DNA of 64,000 nucleotides, taken from positions 1 through 64,000 of the forward strand of contig CAZSMC010000010.1 in NCBI GenBank assembly GCA_964607755.1. The letters are read 5' to 3'. Position 1 is the stretch's first letter, and each line of letters starts with the position of its first letter. Below the pieces are notes generated by a model, which was not told the origin of the DNA, did no database searches, and worked only from the letters and a program-made list of their open reading frames with translations. The stretch comes from CAZSMC01 sp964607755. GTDB taxonomy: Bacteria > Zhuqueibacterota > Zhuqueibacteria > Residuimicrobiales > Krinioviventaceae. The position numbers and the translations under genes are program-made. Below, piece by piece: positions 33,626 to 41,674 of the stretch.

Positions 33626-34663
33626 ATGGACACGATAATAACAGGAAAGATACTACCAAAAAGTGTTCTTTTTTTCGGTTTATTTCTAGCATGTTTTGCC
33701 CGGGGACAAATCTCGGTCGAATCAAAAGTCGATAGTAGTGAAATTTTTATAGGCGATGAAATCAATTACTCTGTAATTGTTCGTCATGCTCCGGACGTCA
33801 ATGTTAATATGCCTTCTCTGGCGGAAAATCTGGGCATGTTTGAAATACGGGATTATAATGTTCAGGAACCGGAGAACGAAGATGGTCAGATGATCGTCGA
33901 ACGTACCAACTATGTTATATCAACATTTGATACCGGAGAGTTTCAAATTCCAGAGCTCACCATTGGTTACATAGTTGGCGATGACAGCACTCGCCGTACC
34001 ATAATAACAGAACCTATCAATATTCTTGTAAAAAGCCTGAATCCTGATGAGGCTGGTGATATTCGAGATATCAAACCACCGCTCATTCCACCGCGAGATT
34101 ACCGCCTGCTTGCCACATGGGCTGCTTTAGGATTGCTTGGCATAGCTGTGTTGTTTTTTCTCATTTATTACATAAAACAGCGAAGGGCAGGGAAACCGAT
34201 CCTGCCGAAACGGGTCAAACCGCCGCGTCCCGCTCATGAGGTCGCTTTTGAAGAATTGGACGAGCTGAAAAACAGCAATTTGCTGGAAGGTGCTAAATAT
34301 AAAACATATTATTCGCGATTGTCTGAAATCGTGCGACGTTACATTGAAAACAGATATTTCATCCCTGCCATGGAAATGACAACTTTTGAACTTTTAACAA
34401 GTGTGGAAACAGAACAGTTAAATCCCGAGGAATTGTCCGTGCTTCGAGATTTGCTGACCCGGTGCGATCTGGTCAAGTTTGCCCGTTTTGTTCCTTCTCA
34501 GCCGGAGCATGAACAGTCCTTTCAAGCGGCATACGATTTTGTCGATCGTACTAAAATGGTATTAATGGAACCGGAAGAAGAACCACAACCTGAACAGGAA
34601 GAATTTGCTCCTCAAGCCGCGGTTGTTGACACGGAATCCGTGGAGGAGGTGAAAAATGTTTAG
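33626..34663 (+). CDS. BatD-like membrane protein (short form 2)
   Basis: A 345-residue protein with signal peptide (VLFFGLFLACFARGQ), a periplasmic beta domain (DSSEIFIGDEINYSVIVRH, FDTGEFQIPELTIGY), one membrane helix (ATWAALGLLGIAVLFFLIYY) and a cytoplasmic helical domain (YYSRLSEIVRRYIENRYFIP, MTTFELLTSVE, LTRCDLVKFARF). Its C-terminal domain matches those of the genes at 29653 and 37492. A long acidic tail ends it. Its last eight bases overlap the start of batA. It probably forms part of the Bat membrane complex. Confidence 0.78.
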   Translation: MDTIITGKILPKSVLFFGLFLACFARGQISVESKVDSSEIFIGDEINYSVIVRHAPDVNVNMPSLAENLGMFEIRDYNVQEPENEDGQMIVERTNYVISTFDTGEFQIPELTIGYIVGDDSTRRTIITEPINILVKSLNPDEAGDIRDIKPPLIPPRDYRLLATWAALGLLGIAVLFFLIYYIKQRRAGKPILPKRVKPPRPAHEVAFEELDELKNSNLLEGAKYKTYYSRLSEIVRRYIENRYFIPAMEMTTFELLTSVETEQLNPEELSVLRDLLTRCDLVKFARFVPSQPEHEQSFQAAYDFVDRTKMVLMEPEEEPQPEQEEFAPQAAVVDTESVEEVKNV

Positions 34664-35654
34664 GTTTGCAAATCCCGAATTTCTGATATTACTCCTCGTT
34701 ATACCAGGAATGATTTACTGGCACCTCAGACGTTCCCGGATCCGCAAAGGCACAGCCACGCTTCGGTATTCAAATATCGGAGTGGTCAAAAAAACAAAAA
34801 TATCGCCTCTGAAGCGTTATCGTCATGTGCTGCTTGTTTTACGGACATTAGCGGTTGCTCTGATAGTTATTGCTATTGCCAGGCCGCAATCCGGGCAAAG
34901 CGAGTCCGAGGTGCACACCGAAGGCATCGACATTGTTCTGGCTATGGACATTTCCAGCAGTATGCTGGCGGAAGATTTCAAACCTAAAAATAGAATCAGC
35001 GCTGCCAAAGAAGTGGCTGCAGATTTTATCCAGGGCCGGGCCAATGATCGCATCGGTTTGGTTGTCTTTGCGTCCCAAAGCTTTACACAATGCCCGCTAA
35101 CTCTTGATTATGGTCTTTTATTACAGTTTCTAAAAGATATCGAAATTGGCATGATTGCAGATGGCACGGCCATTGGCATGGCGCTTGGCAATTGTGTGAA
35201 TAGATTAAAGCAGAGCAAAGCCAAGAGTAAGGTGATCATTTTATTAACTGACGGCCGGAACAATCGAGGTGAATTGGACCCGCAAACAGCGGCCAAAGTT
35301 GCCAAAGCGTTTGATATTCGCATCTACACCATTGGCGCCGGGAAACGCGGCGAAGCGCTTTATCCGGTGGACGATCCGGTGTGGGGCAAGCGTTATGTCA
35401 AAATGCCTGTGCAAATCGACGAAAAACTGTTAAAAGACGTCGCCAATATTACCGGCGGTAAATATTTCCGTGCCACAGACCGGACCAGTCTGGAACAAAT
35501 CTATGCCGAAATAGGTAAACTGGAAAAAACTAAAATCGAGGTCAAAGAATATACACGATACAAGGAACTGTTTTTTTCTTATGTCATAGCCGCCCTGGTG
35601 TTGCTACTTTTGGAAATTGTTCTGGCAAATACCGTATTTCGCAAGATACCTTAA
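34656..35654 (+). CDS. batA: BatA, VWA-domain inner-membrane protein
   Basis: A 332-residue protein with an N-terminal hydrophobic hairpin (FLILLLVIPGMIYWHLRRS and a second helix at about 54-72), a cytoplasmic or periplasmic VWA domain, and a C-terminal helix (FSYVIAALVLLLLEIVLA). The metal-ion site is complete: DISSSM, then DGTAIGMALG and IILLTDGRNN. Such a layout is typical of BatA. It is co-translated with the preceding BatD-like gene and followed 32 bases later by batB. The Bat complex is linked to envelope stress tolerance in Bacteroides and spirochaetes, though its mechanism is unknown. Confidence 0.93.
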   Translation: MFRFANPEFLILLLVIPGMIYWHLRRSRIRKGTATLRYSNIGVVKKTKISPLKRYRHVLLVLRTLAVALIVIAIARPQSGQSESEVHTEGIDIVLAMDISSSMLAEDFKPKNRISAAKEVAADFIQGRANDRIGLVVFASQSFTQCPLTLDYGLLLQFLKDIEIGMIADGTAIGMALGNCVNRLKQSKAKSKVIILLTDGRNNRGELDPQTAAKVAKAFDIRIYTIGAGKRGEALYPVDDPVWGKRYVKMPVQIDEKLLKDVANITGGKYFRATDRTSLEQIYAEIGKLEKTKIEVKEYTRYKELFFSYVIAALVLLLLEIVLANTVFRKIP

Positions 35655-35686
35655 CCCATGTAAACTGAAAGAGGCTGTTCGAACTT

Positions 35687-36706
35687 ATGTTCCGTTTTTC
35701 ACAACAAGTCATGCTGTATGCACTTTGGCTGATACCGCTGCTCATTGTTTTTTACTATTTTGCTTTTAGAGCGAAAAAAAAGGCTATGCAGAAATTCGGC
35801 AATATGGAACTGTTGAAAAAACTCAGCCGGAACACCAGCCGAAAACGCCAGGTGTTCAAAACAGCGCTCATTCTTTTTTCAGTATTTTTTTTAATATTTT
35901 CGCTGGCGCGTCCGCAAATTGGAACTAAAATAGAAGAAGTGAAACGCAAAGGCATCGATATTTTAATTGCTATTGATGTGTCAAAATCGATGATGGCAAG
36001 AGACATTAAACCCAGCCGTTTAGACAAAGCCAAACACGAAGTTGAAGGACTGATACGCCGTTTGCGTGGTGACCGCATAGGCTTGATTGCTTTTGCCGGT
36101 GTACCTTTTGTCCAATGTCCGCTTACTTTGGATTATGGAGCTGCTAAAATTTTCCTCGATATCATGGAGCCTGATTTAATTCCAACGCCAGGTACGGCAA
36201 TCGGAGGAGCCATACAAAAAGCCATAGAAACGTTTGACAAAACCGAGCGCAAGCACAAGGTGTTGATTCTCATCACAGACGGTGAGGACCACAAAGGTGA
36301 TGCTTTGAAATATGCCAAAGAAGCGGAACGGGAAGGCATCATTATTTATACGGTTGGAATTGGTTCACGAGAGGGAGAGCCAATTCCGGCAAAAGACGGC
36401 ACAGGATTTGAGAAGGACAGAGATGGTGCAGTCATTATCACAAAATTAGATGAATTGACGCTGGAAAAAATTGCTCTGCAAACCGGTGGAAAATATTACC
36501 GCGCTACCAGCGGCGAAGATGAACTGGACAAAATATACAACGATATCGCCAGGATGGAAAAGAAAGAACTGGGCTCGTTAAAATTTTCGCAATTCGAAGA
36601 CCGCTTTCAATATTTTCTTGCTTTTGCTTTGATTCTTTTAATTGTTGAATATGTGCTTCCAGAACGTATCCGGGTAAAGCGTGAGTGGCGCGGACGGTTC
36701 ATGTAG
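35687..36706 (+). CDS. batB: BatB, VWA-domain inner-membrane protein
   Basis: A 339-residue paralogue of BatA with the same topology: two N-terminal helices (YALWLIPLLIVFYYFAF; FKTALILFSVFFLIFSLA), a VWA domain with IAIDVSKSMMARDIKPSRL, GTAIGGAIQKA and ILITDGEDHKG, and a C-terminal helix (FQYFLAFALILLIVEYVL). The VWA metal residues are intact. The pair BatA-BatB probably forms a hetero-complex in the membrane, by analogy. It is followed ten or so bases later by batC. Confidence 0.92.
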   Translation: MFRFSQQVMLYALWLIPLLIVFYYFAFRAKKKAMQKFGNMELLKKLSRNTSRKRQVFKTALILFSVFFLIFSLARPQIGTKIEEVKRKGIDILIAIDVSKSMMARDIKPSRLDKAKHEVEGLIRRLRGDRIGLIAFAGVPFVQCPLTLDYGAAKIFLDIMEPDLIPTPGTAIGGAIQKAIETFDKTERKHKVLILITDGEDHKGDALKYAKEAEREGIIIYTVGIGSREGEPIPAKDGTGFEKDRDGAVIITKLDELTLEKIALQTGGKYYRATSGEDELDKIYNDIARMEKKELGSLKFSQFEDRFQYFLAFALILLIVEYVLPERIRVKREWRGRFM

Positions 36707-36724
36707 AAAGGAACGGTGAATTTT

Positions 36725-37492
36725 ATGAGAATATTGATTTATCTTTTTATTCTCGTTATAGTCTCGAATCAGATGGGTTTTTCACAACCTGGACGTAAAA
36801 AGATTGTCGAGGGCAATAAATTATTTCAACAAGAACAATACGATGCCGCCTTGAACAAATACCGGGACGCCCAGGTGAACAATCCGGAATCTCCGTTGCT
36901 GAAATTTAACATTGGCGATGCTGAATACAAGAAAAACAAGTATGAAGAAGCGATAAAAAATTTTGAACAATCTTTAAATACGGATGATGTGATCGAACAA
37001 TCCAAAGCTTACTACAATATGGGCAATTCTCTGTACCGGCTTGGTAAATTGCCCGAAAGCATTATGGCTTATAAAAAGGCGCTGGAATTAAATCCCGATG
37101 ACAAAGACGCCAAATATAATTTGGAATTTGTCAGGAAACAGCTCAAGGACAAAAGCGACAAAAATCAGCAAAATCAGAATCAGCAACAGCAACAGCAACA
37201 GCAACAAAATCAACAGCAGCAACAGAATGATCAAGACAAACAACAAAACCAGCAAGAGCAGCAACAGCAACAACAGCAGCAACAGCAAGAGGAGCAGCAG
37301 AGTCTTGAGAGCGATGAGGAGAGGGAGCAACAAGAACAGCAACAACAACAGCAGCCTGTTGAGCCCACTGAAGAAATGTCCAAAGAAGATGCCGAACGAA
37401 TTTTACAGGCGTTACAAGAAGACCAGGAAAAAATGAAAGATGCCCGCAAACAAAAAATCCAGGGTAATGTTCAGGTGCTAAAGGACTGGTAA
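36725..37492 (+). CDS. batC: BatC, TPR protein with long polyglutamine tract
   Basis: A 255-residue secreted or membrane-anchored protein with a signal sequence (ILIYLFILVIVSNQMGFS), three TPR repeats (QYDAALNKYRDAQVNNPES, YEEAIKNFEQSLNTDD, LPESIMAYKKALELNPDD) and a 63-residue Gln-dominated stretch (about 148-210) before a short acidic helix. The ATG at 36725 has an AAAGGA 12 bases upstream, while a GTG at 36716 is only three bases from it, so the start is uncertain. Its TAA overlaps the batD ATG. BatC-type TPR proteins usually sit between BatB and BatD. Confidence 0.85.
   Translation: MRILIYLFILVIVSNQMGFSQPGRKKIVEGNKLFQQEQYDAALNKYRDAQVNNPESPLLKFNIGDAEYKKNKYEEAIKNFEQSLNTDDVIEQSKAYYNMGNSLYRLGKLPESIMAYKKALELNPDDKDAKYNLEFVRKQLKDKSDKNQQNQNQQQQQQQQQNQQQQQNDQDKQQNQQEQQQQQQQQQQEEQQSLESDEEREQQEQQQQQQPVEPTEEMSKEDAERILQALQEDQEKMKDARKQKIQGNVQVLKDW
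37166..37354. repeat. CAG/CAA-rich polyglutamine-coding tract in batC
   Basis: Runs of CAA and CAG codons, interrupted by AAT, GAT and GAG, code for long Gln stretches. Repeats like this can expand or shrink by slipped replication. Confidence 0.85.
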
Positions 37493-39333
37493 TGTTAAAA
37501 ATTGTGAAAAACATCATCACATTTCTATTCGTTTTTAGTATTGGAGTGTCTATTGGCGCCGAGCCGCTCACTGTGACCACCTCTGTGGACAAAACCCGGT
37601 TGGCTGTTGGCCAGCAGATTTTGTTTACTGTGGAATTGTCCGGTGAAGCCGCGCAAAAAGTGGGCAATCCGGAACTGCCAAGCATGAACGGGTATCTTAA
37701 CTATTTAGGTTCGAGAGGCACGTCGCAAAACATCTCGTTTGTAAATGGTAAAATGAGTGTATCCAAATCGTTCAATTATTATTACATGGCAGCCAAAGAA
37801 GGAACCTTTACCATTCCGCCTGTCAAAGTCAGTCATAAAGGCAAAACATATTCGTCTGAACCCATTCAGATCACTATTATAAAATCTGATTCGGCTGATC
37901 AGCAATCCGGTTCGCAGCAATCGCAGCAGCAACTTTCTGATGAAGAGTCAAAGGAAATTACCGACGAGTTAATGCTCCGAGCCATTGTAGACAAGAAAAA
38001 AGTCTATCAAAATCAGCCAGTTATCGTTACTTATCGAATCTATGCACGAGTCAATGTGTCCAGTTACGGGATATCAAAATTGCCGGAACTGACCGGCTTC
38101 TGGGCTGAAGATTTTCAGATGCCGTCTAATCCAACAACGCGGCAGCAAATTATTAATGGAAAACGATATACAATTGCAGATATCAAAAAACAGGCTCTTT
38201 TTCCCACATCGCCTGGTGAAAAAACCATCGGTTCAATGGTTTTGGAATGCGACGTTCGTGTTCGCCGAAATACCAACCGGGATATTTTCGATTCGTTTTT
38301 TGATGATCCGTTTTTCGGGCGATCGGTACGAAGAAACATAAGCTCAAAACCGGTTAAAATAGATGTTATTCCCTTCCCGTCAGAGAACAAACCGGCAGAT
38401 TTTTCAGGCGCTGTCGGGAATTACACTTTTGATGTTTCGGTGGACAAAAAAGAGGTTGAAACGAACGAAGCGGTAACGCTCAAAGTCAGAATTTCAGGAA
38501 CCGGTAATATCAAACTTTTACCGCAACCAAACGTTCAAATTCCGCCAGATTTTGAGCAATATGCTCCTGAAGTGGCGCAAAACATTCAGCGCTCCGGCAA
38601 TACCATCAGCGGTCAAAAAACGTTCGAATATGTGCTGGTTCCGCGATTTCCTGGAAAGCAGCGCATTGCACCGGTCACTTTTTCATATTTTGATCCCAAA
38701 ACAAAACAGTACTACACACTAAAATCGGAAGAGATTATTATTGCGGTTCGAAAGAGTGCCGATCAGTTTATCGCTTCATCTGGTTCCGGTTTGAGCAAAC
38801 GGGAAGTCGAACTTCTCGGCAAGGATATTCGATTTATCAAGCTGTCGTCGGATAATTTCCAACGTATCGGCTCTCGGTTTTACTCGAGTTTTCTTTTTTA
38901 TGCCCTTGCCATAGGACCGTTGTTTTTACTGGGCGTGGCTTTTGCCTATAAATCTCATATTGATAAACTCCATCAGAACGAGGCGTACGCCCGCAGCCGC
39001 AGAGCCAACGCGATTGCCATGAAACGACTGGGCAAGGCAAAGGCGGTTTTGGATGTGAATTCCCAAAAAGAATTTTATGCAGAAATTGCCGACGCCCTTT
39101 ACGGCTTTGTCGCTGACAAGCTGAACAAGGAAAAGGCCGGACTCATCAGGACAGAAGTAGAGAGTGAATTTGAACACCATTCCATAGACCCTGATGTGAG
39201 AAACGAATATTTCGACTTGCTGAACCGATGTGATTTTATGCGTTTTGCCCCGTCCGATGTGACGTTCGAGGATATGAAAGATTTTTATCAACGGGCAAAA
39301 CAGGTTATTATTAAACTGGAAAAAGCTCTTTAA
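37492..39333 (+). CDS. batD: BatD, multi-domain membrane protein
   Basis: A 613-residue BatD. It has an N-terminal signal peptide (IITFLFVFSIGVSIGA), a series of periplasmic beta-sandwich domains (VDKTRLAVGQQILFTVELSG; VDKKEVETNEAVTLKVRISG; TFEYVLVPRFPGKQRIAP), one membrane helix near residue 465 (YSSFLFYALAIGPLFLLGVA) and a cytoplasmic helical domain (FYAEIADALYGFVADKLNKE, LNRCDFMRFAPSD). The ATG overlaps the batC stop (TAATG). The cytoplasmic domain is shared with two shorter proteins in the same operon. BatD is the largest Bat component and probably the periplasmic arm of the complex. Confidence 0.92.
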   Translation: MLKIVKNIITFLFVFSIGVSIGAEPLTVTTSVDKTRLAVGQQILFTVELSGEAAQKVGNPELPSMNGYLNYLGSRGTSQNISFVNGKMSVSKSFNYYYMAAKEGTFTIPPVKVSHKGKTYSSEPIQITIIKSDSADQQSGSQQSQQQLSDEESKEITDELMLRAIVDKKKVYQNQPVIVTYRIYARVNVSSYGISKLPELTGFWAEDFQMPSNPTTRQQIINGKRYTIADIKKQALFPTSPGEKTIGSMVLECDVRVRRNTNRDIFDSFFDDPFFGRSVRRNISSKPVKIDVIPFPSENKPADFSGAVGNYTFDVSVDKKEVETNEAVTLKVRISGTGNIKLLPQPNVQIPPDFEQYAPEVAQNIQRSGNTISGQKTFEYVLVPRFPGKQRIAPVTFSYFDPKTKQYYTLKSEEIIIAVRKSADQFIASSGSGLSKREVELLGKDIRFIKLSSDNFQRIGSRFYSSFLFYALAIGPLFLLGVAFAYKSHIDKLHQNEAYARSRRANAIAMKRLGKAKAVLDVNSQKEFYAEIADALYGFVADKLNKEKAGLIRTEVESEFEHHSIDPDVRNEYFDLLNRCDFMRFAPSDVTFEDMKDFYQRAKQVIIKLEKAL

Positions 39334-40089
39334 ATGAAGCTTCGAATAATAACAATTTCACTTTTTACGCTTTTGCAGCTCACATTGGCTCAAGAAGCCA
39401 ATTACCTGTTCCAGCGGGGAAATACACACTATCAAAACGGCGAATACGAACAGGCAATCGAGGATTACGAAGCTGTTCTGAAGCAAGGTTACGAAAGCGC
39501 AGAATTGTATTACAATCTTGGCAATGCCTATTACAAAACAAATCAGTTGGGCAAGAGCATCTTGAATTTTGAACGCGCTCGTGAATTGGCGCCAAAGGAC
39601 CCGGATATCCAATATAATCTGGAAATCGCCAGGTTGAGAGTGGTGGACAAAATTCCCGAACCACCGCCATATTTTTTATTGAGCGTGTGGAACACGGCAA
39701 AAAATACATTGACATTGCACCAGCTTTCCGTTATTGCCATTGCATTGTGGATTGTTTTTGTGACCATTGTAATTTTAAAATGGCTGGTTCGCAGGAAATT
39801 TGTTGCCCAACTAGCCCGGATCACATTTATGCCGGTTCTGGTTTTATTGATAATCTTTACGTTTTTGTTCGCTGTTTGCTTTCATGAAGATGCCACCACT
39901 CAGCAGGCCATTGTTATCGTTGACAAAGTTGATGTCACCAGTTCGCCCTCAAAAAATGCGAAACAGGTGTTTTCTCTTCACGAAGGTGTCAAAGTCAATA
40001 TTACTGAACAATCGAGCGATTACTACCGGATTCAATTACGAGACGGCAAAATAGGCTGGCTCCGTCAGAATACTGTGGACATCATTTGA
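39334..40089 (+). CDS. batE: BatE, TPR-SH3 membrane protein
   Basis: A 251-residue protein: signal peptide (ITISLFTLLQLTLA), three TPR repeats (YQNGEYEQAIEDYEAVLKQG; YYNLGNAYYKTNQLGKSILN; FERARELAPKDPDIQYNLE), two membrane helices (LSVIAIALWIVFVTIVILKW; VLVLLIIFTFLFAVCF) and a C-terminal bacterial SH3 domain (VTSSPSKNAKQVFSLHEG, GKIGWLRQNTVDI). SH3 domains of this type may bind cell wall. It starts directly after the batD stop. A terminator ends the operon 30 bases downstream. Confidence 0.9.
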   Translation: MKLRIITISLFTLLQLTLAQEANYLFQRGNTHYQNGEYEQAIEDYEAVLKQGYESAELYYNLGNAYYKTNQLGKSILNFERARELAPKDPDIQYNLEIARLRVVDKIPEPPPYFLLSVWNTAKNTLTLHQLSVIAIALWIVFVTIVILKWLVRRKFVAQLARITFMPVLVLLIIFTFLFAVCFHEDATTQQAIVIVDKVDVTSSPSKNAKQVFSLHEGVKVNITEQSSDYYRIQLRDGKIGWLRQNTVDII

Positions 40090-40118
40090 GCGATAAAATT
40101 TTATCTAAAAATTTTGCG

Positions 40119-40151
40119 AGGCGCCGGGATCTTTTCCTTGCGCCTTTTTTT
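40119..40151 (+). terminator. Intrinsic terminator of the Bat operon
   Basis: AGGCGC and GCGCCT form a short GC-rich stem with a 15-base loop, followed by seven T. It starts 30 bases after the batE stop. Confidence 0.75.
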
Positions 40152-40386
40152 ATTGGAAAATAATTGTTGACAATTTAAAAGATTGTGCTAAAATTCAGTG
40201 TGCATGTTTCAAATGTGAAAAAGTCAGAATTATATAGTATAATTTGAAAGTAGTTTGATTTGAGTTCTGTTAAATTTCCAAGCTGGTAAACTGTTTTAAA
40301 CTTTAAATTCTTATTGGCGTACAATCACTAACAATGATTGAGCAGAGACGTAAAACAGCGAGAAATCAACTCATTCGGTTTCTTAA
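40152..40386. other. Intergenic region upstream of the DUF2283 pair
   Basis: About 235 bases with no gene. It holds the promoter at 40167-40194, a 17-base palindrome at 40228-40244 (AATTATA/TATAATT, the right half containing TATAAT) and a shorter dyad CAATCA/TGATTG at 40322-40340. These could be operators of a self-regulated pair. Confidence 0.5.
40167..40194 (+). promoter_or_regulatory. Consensus-like promoter upstream of the DUF2283 pair
   Basis: TTGACA at 40167-40172 and TAAAAT at 40189-40194 are 16 bases apart, and a TG one base before the -10 box gives an extended -10. A leader of nearly 190 bases would precede the first gene. Confidence 0.6.
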
Positions 40387-40623
40387 ATGAAATCAACAAC
40401 ATATTTTGATTATACAAGAAAACGTAAAGATCGGGTACAGATAAAAGAAGAATGGATTAAATTTGTTATTGAGAATCCTGAGAGAACCGAGATTCAATCT
40501 GACGGTAGAATTAGGAAATGGGCAAAGATATCAGAAAAAGGAAGATATTTGAGGGTCATATTGCTTAAAGACGGTGAAACAGTTCATAATGCATTCTTTG
40601 ACAGATCATACAAGGAGAAATAA
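40387..40623 (+). CDS. Small basic protein, probable partner of the DUF2283 protein
   Basis: A 78-residue basic protein: TTYFDYTRKRKDRVQIKEEW, a central ENPERTEIQSDGRIRKWAKI and a C-terminal YLRVILLKDGETVHNAFFDR. I recall proteins with this ending being paired with DUF2283 genes in many genomes, which suggests a toxin-antitoxin-like module, though this is memory, not a search. It begins MKSTTYF with no strong ribosome site. The next gene starts one base after its stop. Possible toxin or regulator; its function is unproven. Confidence 0.65.
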   Translation: MKSTTYFDYTRKRKDRVQIKEEWIKFVIENPERTEIQSDGRIRKWAKISEKGRYLRVILLKDGETVHNAFFDRSYKEK

Positions 40624-40624
40624 A

Positions 40625-40831
40625 ATGAAAGTAAAGTACTTTTCTGATACGGACACTGCTCATATCGAGTTTAATGAAAAGCAAATTTATGAGACAAAAG
40701 AGATAAACGAAAATATCTATATAGATGTTGATGAAACAGGGCATCTCGTGAACATGACAATTGAACATGCTAAAGAAAACGCCGAGTTATGGGAATTTTC
40801 ATTCCAGGAGATGTCTCATCAACAAGTATAA
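40625..40831 (+). CDS. DUF2283 family protein
   Basis: A 68-residue acidic protein: MKVKYFSDTDTAHIEFNEKQ, then NIYIDVDETGHLVNMTIEHA. This matches DUF2283, whose members start with a short beta-rich D-T-D-x-x-x-I pattern. AGGAG lies eight bases before the ATG. Its acidic charge next to a basic partner gene and the palindromes upstream fit a toxin-antitoxin arrangement, in which this would be the antitoxin. No function has been established for the family as far as I know. Confidence 0.75.
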   Translation: MKVKYFSDTDTAHIEFNEKQIYETKEINENIYIDVDETGHLVNMTIEHAKENAELWEFSFQEMSHQQV

Positions 40832-40909
40832 AAACTTTTATTTTGCGTGGCGCTCAATTGTTGTATAAAACTGATATTGGATAATAACTTGTGGAATTAA
40901 AATCTACCA

Positions 40910-41530
40910 ATGACCACAAAAAATAAACAATTTAAAGACAGATATCGTTCAAGACTTGAGAAATCATTGGTAGTGGTGCTTTTTTTATTAATTGTTTTTT
41001 TTCAGAGTTTTCCTAAATGGAATTGGAACGACGAGCCAACACAACCTGAAAAAGTACAATTTCAATTCCATGTCGACCAGGTTCCCATGACAGAACAAAA
41101 AGTGCGTCGCGGTTCCCGTCCGCCCAAAAAACCGGTGATTCCGATAGAATCTGAAGATCCTGATGTTCCTGAAAATATGACTATTGATGAAACTGATGTT
41201 TATTTGGATTATGGCGAATCTATTTTTGGAAACGCGAGTATAACAGAAGGAAGACCAGATACGATACCGGCAAGGCCGATTATTCAGGTGCTGCCGAATT
41301 ATCCAAAAGATTTACGGGAACAAGGTATAAGCGGTACTGTTAAACTTTGGGTTCTGGTTGATACAACCGGAAAAGTCGTAGATGCGGTGGTTTCAGAAAA
41401 TGATACCGAGAGCAAAGCATGCGCAGAAGCCGCGATAAAAGCGGCCCGGAAAAGCACTTATCACGCTGCCAAAGCCGATGGCAAGCCAATACAAATGTGG
41501 ACGAGATGCATCTACCGCTTTGAACCATGA
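40910..41530 (+). CDS. TonB-like protein with C-terminal TonB domain
   Basis: A 206-residue protein with one N-terminal membrane helix (SLVVVLFLLIVFFQSF), a basic/proline-rich periplasmic linker (VRRGSRPPKKPVIPI) and a C-terminal TonB domain: LPNYPKDLREQGISGTVKLW, VLVDTTGKVVDAVV and AAIKAARKSTYHAAKADGKP. It would couple inner-membrane energy to outer-membrane receptors, but no ExbB/ExbD genes are near. It opens the envelope cluster of 40910-47273. A second protein with a TonB-like domain lies at 44386. Confidence 0.87.
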   Translation: MTTKNKQFKDRYRSRLEKSLVVVLFLLIVFFQSFPKWNWNDEPTQPEKVQFQFHVDQVPMTEQKVRRGSRPPKKPVIPIESEDPDVPENMTIDETDVYLDYGESIFGNASITEGRPDTIPARPIIQVLPNYPKDLREQGISGTVKLWVLVDTTGKVVDAVVSENDTESKACAEAAIKAARKSTYHAAKADGKPIQMWTRCIYRFEP

Positions 41531-41595
41531 CGACTACCGGGTAAACGAAAAAATAACCCATGCGTCATAAATTTGAAGAAATAAAAAGACAAGTG

Positions 41596-41624
41596 TTGGA
41601 TACGTAATTTATGCTTTGTATATT
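41596..41624 (+). promoter_or_regulatory. Promoter upstream of the Ser/Arg-rich lipoprotein gene
   Basis: TTGGAT and TATATT are exactly 17 bases apart; the -10 box ends 50 bases before the start codon, which has a strong AAAGGAGG. Confidence 0.5.
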
Positions 41625-41674
41625 GAGTTGGAAAAAATTGATTTATTTATTGGATTGTCCGAAAGGAGGCAGTC

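Noticed and set aside
37088..37348. Minus-strand frame coding a long Leu run
   Set aside because: It is the complement of the CAG/CAA repeats of batC; no ribosome site and absurd composition.
37166..37354. CRISPR-like short repeats
   Set aside because: These are coding CAG/CAA triplets within batC with no spacers; no CRISPR array or cas gene was found in the window.
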